Below the pieces are notes generated by a model. It made no database searches and was not told the origin of the DNA. It saw only the letters and a list, made by a program, of their open reading frames with translations. Positions 7,606-14,631 of a stretch of 64,000 bases of DNA are shown piece after piece (positions within the stretch are counted from its first letter, which is position 1; each line of letters opens with the position of its first letter). The stretch covers positions 124,001 through 188,000 of the forward strand of contig NZ_JAFHKL010000007.1 in NCBI RefSeq assembly GCF_016937655.1, in the 5' to 3' direction. The position numbers and the translations under genes were made by a program. Source of the stretch: Chromobacterium alkanivorans (lineage in GTDB: Bacteria; Pseudomonadota; Gammaproteobacteria; Burkholderiales; Chromobacteriaceae).

Positions 7606-9513
7606 GTGAAACTTGCGCCTCTCCTCGTCTCCTCCCTGCTGGCCGCGACGGCCGTCAACGGCTGGGCCGCCCCGCTGAAACTGCGGGTGCTGGAAACCTC
7701 AGACGTGCACATGAACCTGCTGGACTACGACTACTACCAGGACAAGCTGACACAGGACTTCGGCCTGGCGCGCGCGGCGACGCTGATCCGCGCGGCGCGG
7801 CAAGAGGCGCCCAACAGCCTGCTGATAGACAACGGCGACCTGTTGCAGGGCAACCCGCTGGGCGATCTGGTGGCCAAGATTCAGCCGCTGCGCGCCGGCG
7901 AGGTTCATCCCGCCTACAAAGTGCTCAACTGGCTGCGCTACGACGCCGGCAATATCGGCAACCACGAATTCAACTACGGCTTGCCCTTTCTTGGCCAGGC
8001 GCTGAAGACCGCGGCCTTCCCCTACGTCAACGCCAATGTGGTGGACGCCAAGACCGGCCGGCCTTACTTCCAGCCTTATGCGCTGCTCAAGCGCGAATTC
8101 AAGGACGAGGACGGCCAGCCGCAGATGCTGAACATCGGCGTGATCGGCTTTGTGCCGCCGCAGATCATGCAGTGGGACAAGGCCAATCTGCAGGGCAAGG
8201 TGGAAGTGCTGGACATCGTCGACACTGCGCGCCGCTACCTGCCCGAGCTCAAGCAGAAGGGCGCCGACATCGTGATCGCGGTGCCGCATTCCGGTTTCGA
8301 AAAAGGCGAGAGCGCGCGCTTCGCCGAGAACTCGGTGGCCGGGCTGGCCGAGGTGGCCGGCATCGACGCCATCCTGTTCGGCCACGCCCACGCCGAATTC
8401 CCGTCCGCCGCCTTCGCCGGCTATCCCAAGGTGGATCTGGCCGCCGGCACCATCAACGGCGTGCCGGCGGTGATGCCGGGCCGCTGGGGCGACCATATCG
8501 GCGTGGTGGACCTGGTGCTGGAGCGCGGCGACGGCGGCTGGAGGGTGAGCGGCAAGCAGGCCGGCCTGCGCGCCATCTACGACAAGAAAGCCAAGCGGCC
8601 CCTGGCCGAGGCCGAACCCAAGGTGGCCGAGCTGATCGCCGCCGAGCATCGCCGGACCCTGGACTATGTGCGCGGCAAGGTGGCGGAAACCCGCGCGCCG
8701 ATCTACAGCTACTTCGCCCAGGCGGCGGACGATCCCTCGGTGCAGATCGTGGCCGAGGCCCAGGCCTGGTATGTGAAAAACGCGGTCAAGGGCACCGAGT
8801 ACGAAGGCTTGCCGGTGTTGTCCGCCGCCGCGCCGTTCAAGGCCGGCGGCCGCCAGGGCTGGAATTACTACACCGACATCCCGGCCGGCCCGCTGGCGAT
8901 CCGCAATCTGGCCGATCTCTACATTTATCCCAACACCCTGAAGGCGGTGAAGGTCAGCGGCCGCGAAGTGCGCGAGTGGCTGGAAATGTCGGCCGGGCAG
9001 TTTCTGCGCGTCGATCCCAAGGGGCCCAAGACCCAGCCGCTGCTGAACCCGGAATTCCGCTCCTACAACTTCGACAGCATCGTCGGCGTCAGCTATGAGA
9101 TCGACGTCAGCCAGCCGGCGCGCTACGACGCCGACGGCAAGCTGGCGGCGCCGGACAGCCATCGCATCGTCAAGCTGAGCTACCAGGGCAAGCCGATAGA
9201 CGAGAACGCCAGCTTCCTGGTGGCCACCAACAACTACCGCGCCTCCGGCGGCGGCCATTTCCCCGGCATCGACGCCAGCCGCGTGGTGGTGGATTCGCCG
9301 GACGAGAACCGCGCGGCGGTGGCGGCCTATCTGGCCGAGCGCAAGGTGGTGGATCCGGCGGCCAAGCCGGCCTGGCGCATCCAGCCGGTGGCCGGCGTCG
9401 CCATGCGCTTCGACACCGGCGCCGGCGCGTTGTGCTATCTGGCGCGCCAGCCGCAGTTCCGCCTGGCGGCGGAGCATGGCGACGGTTCGGTGAGCCTGGA
9501 ATTGGTGGAGTAG
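7606..9513 (+). CDS. cpdB: 2',3'-cyclic-nucleotide 2'-phosphodiesterase/3'-nucleotidase
   Basis: A 635-residue secreted enzyme: signal peptide (LAPLLVSSLLAATAVNGWA), calcineurin-like metallophosphatase domain with LETSDVHMNLLDYDY, IDNGDLLQGNPLGD, NIGNHEFNYG, VPHSG and LFGHAHAEFP, then the C-terminal 5'-nucleotidase domain (NLADLYIYPNTLKAVKVSG, FDSIVGVSYEIDVSQP, VATNNYRASGGGHFPG). It hydrolyses 2',3'-cyclic nucleotides and 3'-nucleotides in the periplasm for nucleoside and phosphate salvage. GTG start is supported by AAAAGGG eight bases upstream. Length matches the E. coli enzyme. Confidence 0.95.
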   Translation: MKLAPLLVSSLLAATAVNGWAAPLKLRVLETSDVHMNLLDYDYYQDKLTQDFGLARAATLIRAARQEAPNSLLIDNGDLLQGNPLGDLVAKIQPLRAGEVHPAYKVLNWLRYDAGNIGNHEFNYGLPFLGQALKTAAFPYVNANVVDAKTGRPYFQPYALLKREFKDEDGQPQMLNIGVIGFVPPQIMQWDKANLQGKVEVLDIVDTARRYLPELKQKGADIVIAVPHSGFEKGESARFAENSVAGLAEVAGIDAILFGHAHAEFPSAAFAGYPKVDLAAGTINGVPAVMPGRWGDHIGVVDLVLERGDGGWRVSGKQAGLRAIYDKKAKRPLAEAEPKVAELIAAEHRRTLDYVRGKVAETRAPIYSYFAQAADDPSVQIVAEAQAWYVKNAVKGTEYEGLPVLSAAAPFKAGGRQGWNYYTDIPAGPLAIRNLADLYIYPNTLKAVKVSGREVREWLEMSAGQFLRVDPKGPKTQPLLNPEFRSYNFDSIVGVSYEIDVSQPARYDADGKLAAPDSHRIVKLSYQGKPIDENASFLVATNNYRASGGGHFPGIDASRVVVDSPDENRAAVAAYLAERKVVDPAAKPAWRIQPVAGVAMRFDTGAGALCYLARQPQFRLAAEHGDGSVSLELVE

Positions 9514-9519
9514 GTGTCG

Positions 9520-9915
9520 TTAAAGCCCCTCTCCCCTTGCGGGAGAGGGGGTGGGGAGAGGGGAAGGAAGGTCGCCGCGACGATGCAGCTGGCTGCGCAC
9601 CTCGGCCGGCTGCAGCGCCTCGCGCAGCCGCGCCAGCGCGGCGTCGATGCGGGCTTGGCCGCACATGAACAGGTCCAGCGCGGCGTAGCCGTGTTCCGGC
9701 CAGGTGTGGATGCTGAGGTGGGACTCCATCAGCAACAGGATGCCGGTGACGCCCTGGGCCTCGCCGAAGTGGTGAACATGGCCGGCCAGCACGGTGGCGC
9801 CGGCGGCCTGCGCCGCCCGGCGCAGCGCCTGCTCCACCTGGGCCGGATCGCTGAGGCGCTGCGGCGGACAGCCGTGAAAATCCGCCAGCAGGTGCCGGCC
9901 GATCGCCGTTTTCAT
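9520..9915 (-). CDS. speD: S-adenosylmethionine decarboxylase proenzyme
   Basis: A 131-residue class 1B type SpeD. The self-cleavage site is in LMESHLSIHTWPEHGYAALDLFMCG, where the Ser after Glu becomes the pyruvoyl group. His in HHFGE and Cys in FMCG are the usual processing and proton-donor residues. The product supplies the aminopropyl donor for polyamine synthesis, matching the divergent aminopropyltransferase at 13120. Its start overlaps the stop of the 56-residue ORF (ATGA), implying translational coupling. The last 14 or so codons are made of a palindromic repeat (9526-9563), so the native C-terminus was probably shorter. Confidence 0.9.
   Translation of the reverse strand: MKTAIGRHLLADFHGCPPQRLSDPAQVEQALRRAAQAAGATVLAGHVHHFGEAQGVTGILLLMESHLSIHTWPEHGYAALDLFMCGQARIDAALARLREALQPAEVRSQLHRRGDLPSPLPTPSPARGEGL
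9526..9563. repeat. CCCCTCTCCCC palindromic repeat inside the 3' end of speD
   Basis: CCCCTCTCCCC (9526-9536) can pair with GGGAGAGGGG (9541-9550) or with a second arm GGGGAGAGGGG (9553-9563). Sequences of this type recur between genes in many proteobacteria and, when read through, give peptides like SPLPTPSPARGEG, as here. It may also act as the terminator of the minus-strand operon. Confidence 0.75.
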
Positions 9916-10082
9916 TTATGTCCGCCGCCGCCGCTGCCCCAGCCGGAAGAGCCGCCGCCACTGCCGCTGCTCCAGCTGCGCGAACCGGTGCCGCGGCTAG
10001 AGCTGTCCATATTGGAGAAATTGATCATGGTGGTGATCACGATCACCAGCAGGCAAAAGGCTTTATAGAGTCCTGGCGACAT
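9912..10082 (-). CDS. Small membrane peptide with Gly/Ser tail, coupled to speD
   Basis: An ORF of 56 codons reading MSPGLYKAFCLLVIVITTM, one membrane helix, then a Ser/Gly-rich tail (SSGSGGGSSGWGSGGGGHK). Its TGA overlaps the speD ATG (ATGA) and it begins 5 bp after the DUF4178 stop, so it sits inside the minus-strand polyamine operon. Size, topology and exact overlap argue that it is real. The low-complexity tail makes homology hard to judge. A role as small anchor or partner of the neighbouring membrane proteins is inference. Confidence 0.65.
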   Translation of the reverse strand: MSPGLYKAFCLLVIVITTMINFSNMDSSSRGTGSRSWSSGSGGGSSGWGSGGGGHK

Positions 10083-10087
10083 CGCGT

Positions 10088-11554
10088 TCAGTCCTTCTGC
10101 TTGAGCGGTATCGCCAGCACGCAGCAGGCGAAGAAGCAGATCAGCAGTCCATCGCCGATATCCTGGCTCAGCAAGGCCAGCGGCAGGTTGATCAATAACA
10201 GCACCAGGCCGAATTTGACGGCGATGGCCTTCAAGTCCCCGCCGTCGTCCTCCGCGGCGGAGAATCCCGGTTCAATCGGGGTTGGGCTGCCGAACCAGCG
10301 GCCGACCTCGACCGAGGTGGCCAGGCTGCTGCAGCTCCAGTTCAGTTCCTGCGCCGACAGCTCGCGCGACAAGCGCTTTTGCCCGCCCGAGATCTGGTAT
10401 TCGCTGAGCAGCACTTGGTCGCCCAGTTGGGCGCGCCAGGGGAAGGCGCCGGCGGCGTAGACGATGCGGGCGGCGTAGTCGGGATAGGCGCGCTGATAGG
10501 CCTTGTTGCCCAGCATCGCGTAGTCGGCGCGCAGGCTGTCCACCCACACGTCCATCAACTCGCCGATGAACCAGCCGTCGCCGCTTTCCACCAGCCAGCG
10601 GAAACCCTTGTCCACGTTGTAGAGCAGGTATTCGCACCAGCGGCTGTCGGCGTCTTCTTCCTCGGCCCACACCAGCGCGCCGGTCAGCGTCCATGGCAAT
10701 TTATCGATGGTGGCGGTCTTGCCCAGTTCCAGCGTCAGCGGCGTGTCCAGCCGCTGTTGCGCGGCGCTCAGCGCCAGCGCCTGGTCGCCGCTGGCGTCCA
10801 CCTGGGTGTGGCAGTGGCCGCAGATCAGCTGGGTGGCGGTGCCGGCGCGGTAGCTCAGCGGCGCGGCGCAGGACGGACACTCCAGCGAGGCGACGCTGCC
10901 CTTCAGCTTGCCGGTGGCTTCTTCTATCATCCGCGCGTCGCGCAGCCGCTCCATGCGCAGCTGCGGCAGGGTGACGGCGTTGCCGAGGAAAAGCTGAGGC
11001 TTTTGCGGGTTGTCGGAGTAGTCCAGCGTCAGGAATTGCGCCTGCCGGCGCGCGTCCACTACCTTGGCCTGCCAGCCGGCGCCCACCTGGAACGGCAGCT
11101 CGCCCTCGCCGGCGGTGCATTCGGCGGCGCGCACATCGGACACCACGAAGTCGACCTTGTCGTGGCGGAAGGCGGCGCCGGGGCGTTGCTGCTCGAATCC
11201 GGCCGCCTGCGGCGCAGCGCCGACGGCCAGCGTCAGCGTGTACTGGCCGACGCTTTCCGACAGCCAGCCGTCGCCGCCGTCGTCGAACAGCAGATACCAC
11301 TCGTTCCACAGGCCGGCGTCGTAGCGCAGCTGGATGCGGCCAACGACGCTGAAGCCGCGGCCCATGTATTGGCCGCAGCTGGTGATTTGCAGCGGCGAGT
11401 AATCATTGAGCAGCGCCGCCATCTTGCCGATGTCGCGCACGCTGTCCGCGCTGCGCAGCAGGGTGCTCTGACAATAGGCGCACACCGCCATGGCGGAGGC
11501 TTCGGACTTGAACTCGACATCGGCGCCGCAAGAGGGGCAGGCAATACGGTACAT
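10088..11554 (-). CDS. DUF4178 protein with two zinc ribbons and C-terminal membrane anchor
   Basis: A 488-residue protein. A zinc ribbon opens it (Cys6, Cys9, Cys25, Cys28), followed by a DUF4178 module with paired aromatic strand motifs (EWYLLFDDGGDGWLSES). A second ribbon (Cys226, Cys229, Cys245, Cys248) precedes another DUF4178 module (CEYLLYNVDKGFRWLVESGDGWFIGE). The end has one or two hydrophobic helices (KFGLVLLLINLPLALL, GLLICFFACCVLAIPL). DUF4178 is repeatedly found with SpeD, spermidine synthase, DUF350 and SPFH genes; its biochemical role is unknown. It lies between the SPFH gene (8 bp) and the 56-residue peptide (5 bp). Confidence 0.85.
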   Translation of the reverse strand: MYRIACPSCGADVEFKSEASAMAVCAYCQSTLLRSADSVRDIGKMAALLNDYSPLQITSCGQYMGRGFSVVGRIQLRYDAGLWNEWYLLFDDGGDGWLSESVGQYTLTLAVGAAPQAAGFEQQRPGAAFRHDKVDFVVSDVRAAECTAGEGELPFQVGAGWQAKVVDARRQAQFLTLDYSDNPQKPQLFLGNAVTLPQLRMERLRDARMIEEATGKLKGSVASLECPSCAAPLSYRAGTATQLICGHCHTQVDASGDQALALSAAQQRLDTPLTLELGKTATIDKLPWTLTGALVWAEEEDADSRWCEYLLYNVDKGFRWLVESGDGWFIGELMDVWVDSLRADYAMLGNKAYQRAYPDYAARIVYAAGAFPWRAQLGDQVLLSEYQISGGQKRLSRELSAQELNWSCSSLATSVEVGRWFGSPTPIEPGFSAAEDDGGDLKAIAVKFGLVLLLINLPLALLSQDIGDGLLICFFACCVLAIPLKQKD

Positions 11555-11562
11555 GCGCTAGC

Positions 11563-12591
11563 TTAGCCCACCAGTTTCTTCAGCACGTCGGCCTTGGCCG
11601 CGTCGTAATCGGCCTGGGTGATCAGGCCCTGGTCCAGCAAGCCTTTGAGCTGGGCCAGCTTGGCTTGCGGATTGTCCGCCGCCGGCGCGGCGGCCGGGGC
11701 TGCTGGCGCGCCGGGCGCGGCCTCCGGCTGCACCGCCTGTTGCATGGCTTGGCCCATCAGCTGGCCGACGCCTACGCCGGCCGCCAAACCGGCGCCCAGG
11801 CCGGCGATGCCGCCCTCGTTCTGCGCCGCCAGCGGAATGCTTTCCGCCGCCTGATAGCGGGTGTACTGGTTGAGATCGCCGGCCATGCCCATGGCGATGC
11901 GCTTGTCTATGGCTTTTTGCAGTTCTTCCGGCAGCGAGATGTTCTCCACCGCGAAGCTGTCCAGTTCCAGGCCCAGGCGCTGGAAGACCGGGAGCAGCGC
12001 TTCGCGGATCTTGTCCGCCATCAGGCCCTGGTTGCCGGCCATGTCGAGGAAGGGCACGCCGCTGCCGCCCAGCACGCTGCTCATGGTGGCCACCACCTGA
12101 TTGCGCAGTTGCAGCTCCAGATCGTCGCGGCTGTAGCTGTCGCGGGTGCCGCTGACCTCGGTGAAGAACAGGCGCGGATCGGCCACGCGGTAGGAATAGA
12201 CGCCGAAGGCGCGCAGCCGCACCATGCCGAAGTCCTGGTCGCGTATGGTCACCGGCTGGGCGGTGCCCCATTTGCGGCCCAGCTGCAGCCGGGTGCTGAA
12301 GAAGTGCACGTCGGACTTGAAGGGGGATTCGAACAGCTTGTCCCAGTTCTTCAGATAGGTCAGCACCGGCAGGGTCTGGGTGGTCAGCTTGTACATGCCG
12401 GGTTCGAACACGTCGGCGATCTTGCCTTCGTTGATGAACACCGCCGCCTGCGACTCGCGCACCGTCAGGCTGCCGCCGTACTGGATCTCGTTGTCCTGCA
12501 TCGGATAACGCCAGGCCAGCACTCCGTCTTCCTGCTCCTGCCATTCCAGGATGTCGATGAACTGCTTCTTGATGAAAGACATCAGGCTCAT
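11563..12591 (-). CDS. SPFH domain protein with C-terminal SHOCT domain (YdjI-like)
   Basis: A 342-residue protein. An N-terminal segment (FIDILEWQEQEDGVLAWRYP) leads into a Band-7/SPFH domain, about residues 30-245, of the type once labelled virion core protein-like. A flexible Gly/Ala/Pro linker (about 250-305) follows, and a SHOCT motif ends the protein (AKLAQLKGLLDQGLITQADYDAAKADVLKKL). SPFH proteins assemble on membranes and often accompany PspA-type stress proteins; SHOCT is a short oligomerisation or partner-binding motif. Operon spacing: 34 bp from DUF350 upstream, 8 bp to DUF4178 downstream. Confidence 0.88.
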   Translation of the reverse strand: MSLMSFIKKQFIDILEWQEQEDGVLAWRYPMQDNEIQYGGSLTVRESQAAVFINEGKIADVFEPGMYKLTTQTLPVLTYLKNWDKLFESPFKSDVHFFSTRLQLGRKWGTAQPVTIRDQDFGMVRLRAFGVYSYRVADPRLFFTEVSGTRDSYSRDDLELQLRNQVVATMSSVLGGSGVPFLDMAGNQGLMADKIREALLPVFQRLGLELDSFAVENISLPEELQKAIDKRIAMGMAGDLNQYTRYQAAESIPLAAQNEGGIAGLGAGLAAGVGVGQLMGQAMQQAVQPEAAPGAPAAPAAAPAADNPQAKLAQLKGLLDQGLITQADYDAAKADVLKKLVG

Positions 12592-12625
12592 AGTGTCTGC
12601 TCCAATTGAAAAGGCGCGGCCGGGT

Positions 12626-13027
12626 TCAGGACAGGCTGCCGGCGTTGATCAGTCCCACCGCCAGGTGGATGGAACCGGCCAGGATGCCCATCGCCAGATT
12701 ATTGTCTACCAGCGCGCGGCTCAGGTCCTTCAGACAGCGCGCCACCACCATGTGGACGAGGATCTGCACCAGCATGGCCAGCAGCGCCCACAGCATGAAG
12801 CTGTTCCAGTTGTTCAGGTGCCAGGCGCTGGAGGCCAGCGTCAGCGAGAAGCCCAGCAGAGCGCCGGCGAAGGAGACGGCGGCGGCGTGGCCGTGGTCGC
12901 GGATCAGCTTCAATTCGTCTATCGGCGTGATCCAGCAATAGATCACCGCGAACAGCGCCAGCAGCGCGAGGCCGCTGCCCATATAAGTCAGGTAGGCGAG
13001 CAGGGCGGGCAGGAAGGCGGCAATCAT
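12626..13027 (-). CDS. DUF350 membrane protein (YjfL-like)
   Basis: A 133-residue protein with four membrane helices in two similar halves (LTYMGSGLALLALFAVIYCWI, AVSFAGALLGFSLTLASSAW, FMLWALLAMLVQILVHMVVA, LAMGILAGSIHLAVGLINAG). DUF350 (YjfL in E. coli) is an integral membrane family frequently beside polyamine or PspA genes; no activity is known. It is first in the minus-strand operon DUF350, SPFH, DUF4178, 56-residue peptide, speD. The 92-bp gap to the divergent aminopropyltransferase must hold both promoters. Confidence 0.88.
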   Translation of the reverse strand: MIAAFLPALLAYLTYMGSGLALLALFAVIYCWITPIDELKLIRDHGHAAAVSFAGALLGFSLTLASSAWHLNNWNSFMLWALLAMLVQILVHMVVARCLKDLSRALVDNNLAMGILAGSIHLAVGLINAGSLS

Positions 13028-13119
13028 GGTCGGGCGTCCTTTGCAGAGGCGGGGTGCGCGCGGCGCTTGGCCGTGGGCTGGGGCATAATGGCGGCTATTT
13101 TACCCACAATGACAATCCA

Positions 13120-14631
13120 ATGCGAAATCGCTTGCTGATAGTATCGGTGTTTATCGTGGCCTCCTGCGGGCTGGCCTACGAGCTGATCACCGGCGCGCTG
13201 GCCAGTTACTTGCTGGGCGACTCGGTGCTGCAGTTCTCTTCCATCATAGGCTGTTACCTGTTCGCCATGGGGGTGGGATCCCACCTGTCCAAGTACGTGA
13301 AGGACGAGCGGGTGCTGGACGCCTTCATCGAGATCGAACTGCTGGTCGGCCTGATCGGCGGCGTGTCCGCCGCCGTGCTGTTCCTGGTGTTCGCCTGGGC
13401 CGGCGAGCCGTTCCGGCTGGTGCTCTACGGCCTGGTCTTCGTGATCGGGGTGTTGGTGGGCATGGAGATCCCGCTGGTGATGCGGGCGATGAACCAGCGC
13501 CAGGCGAGCTTTTCCGAGCTGGTCAGCCAGGTGCTGACCTTCGACTACCTGGGCGCGCTGGCGGTGTCGCTGCTGTTTCCGCTGGTGCTGGCGCCCAAGC
13601 TGGGCCTGGCGCGCAGCGCCTTGCTGTTCGGCCTGCTCAACGCCGGCGTGGCGCTGTGGGCCTGCCGCGCCTTCCGCCGCGAACTGCGCCAGCCCGGCCT
13701 GCAACTGGCGCGCAGCGGCGTGGTTCTGCTGCTGCTGGCCGGCGGCTTCCTGGCCTCCGACCATCTGACGCGCTGGAGCGAGAAGGCGGTGTACGGCGAC
13801 GAGATCATCCACGCCGAGACCACGCCCTACCAGCGGCTGGTGATCACCAAGTGGAAGAGCGATCTGCGGCTCTACATCAACGGCAATCTGCAATTCTCCA
13901 GCCGCGACGAGCACCGCTACCACGAGGCGCTGGTGCATCCGGTGCTGGCCAAGCTGCCGTGGGCGCGCAATGTGCTGGTGCTGGGCGGCGGCGACGGCCT
14001 GGCGGTGCGCGAGATGCTGAAGTACCGCAATATCCAGCGCATCACCCTGGTGGACCTGGACCCGGCGATGACCCGGCTGTTCAGCCGCTCCGAGCCGCTG
14101 CGGGCCTTGAACCAGGGCTCCTTGACCGATCCGCGCGTCACCGTGGTCAACGACGACGCCGCGCGCTGGCTGGAGCAGGACCACGGCAGCTTCGACGCCG
14201 TCATCGTCGATTTTCCCGATCCGTCCAATTTCGCGCTGGGCAAATTGTATTCGGTGCCGCTGTACCGGCTGCTGGCGCGCCACCTGGCGGAAAACGGGCT
14301 GGCGGTGGTGCAATCCACCTCGCCGATGCACGCGCCGCGCTCGTTCTGGAGCGTGGACGCCACCTTGCGCGCCGCCGGCCTGAGCACCACGCCCTATCAC
14401 GCCTATGTGCCTTCCTTCGGCGAATGGGGCTTCATCATCGCCGCCAAGAAGCCCGGCTACACGCCGCCGGAGCGCTATACGGTGCCGCTGCGTTTCCTGG
14501 ACAAGGAGGCCACGCGCCAGATGTTCTTCTTCCCGCCGGACATGCCGCGCTGGAAGGTGTTGCCCAATGAGCTGAACAATCAGCAATTGGTGCACTACTT
14601 CGAGCAGGACTGGTCGCAGGTGCTGCGCTGA
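13120..14631 (+). CDS. Membrane-anchored polyamine aminopropyltransferase (spermidine synthase family)
   Basis: A 503-residue protein. The first 215 residues hold about seven membrane helices and the C-terminal domain is a spermidine synthase fold. It has the SAM-binding GGGDG (289-293), LVDLDP (310-315) and the catalytic segment DFPDPS (364-369), where soluble enzymes have D-x-x-D-P. It should transfer the aminopropyl group of decarboxylated SAM, made by the divergent SpeD, to a diamine at the membrane. ATG at 13120 is chosen because the membrane domain begins there; no strong ribosome site is seen and CATAAT at 13084 is a plausible -10. Stop and next start overlap (TGATG). Confidence 0.88.
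   Translation: MRNRLLIVSVFIVASCGLAYELITGALASYLLGDSVLQFSSIIGCYLFAMGVGSHLSKYVKDERVLDAFIEIELLVGLIGGVSAAVLFLVFAWAGEPFRLVLYGLVFVIGVLVGMEIPLVMRAMNQRQASFSELVSQVLTFDYLGALAVSLLFPLVLAPKLGLARSALLFGLLNAGVALWACRAFRRELRQPGLQLARSGVVLLLLAGGFLASDHLTRWSEKAVYGDEIIHAETTPYQRLVITKWKSDLRLYINGNLQFSSRDEHRYHEALVHPVLAKLPWARNVLVLGGGDGLAVREMLKYRNIQRITLVDLDPAMTRLFSRSEPLRALNQGSLTDPRVTVVNDDAARWLEQDHGSFDAVIVDFPDPSNFALGKLYSVPLYRLLARHLAENGLAVVQSTSPMHAPRSFWSVDATLRAAGLSTTPYHAYVPSFGEWGFIIAAKKPGYTPPERYTVPLRFLDKEATRQMFFFPPDMPRWKVLPNELNNQQLVHYFEQDWSQVLR

Noticed and set aside
7699-9477. A 592-codon frame opposite cpdB
   Set aside because: Composition and lack of motifs mark it as an antisense shadow of cpdB.
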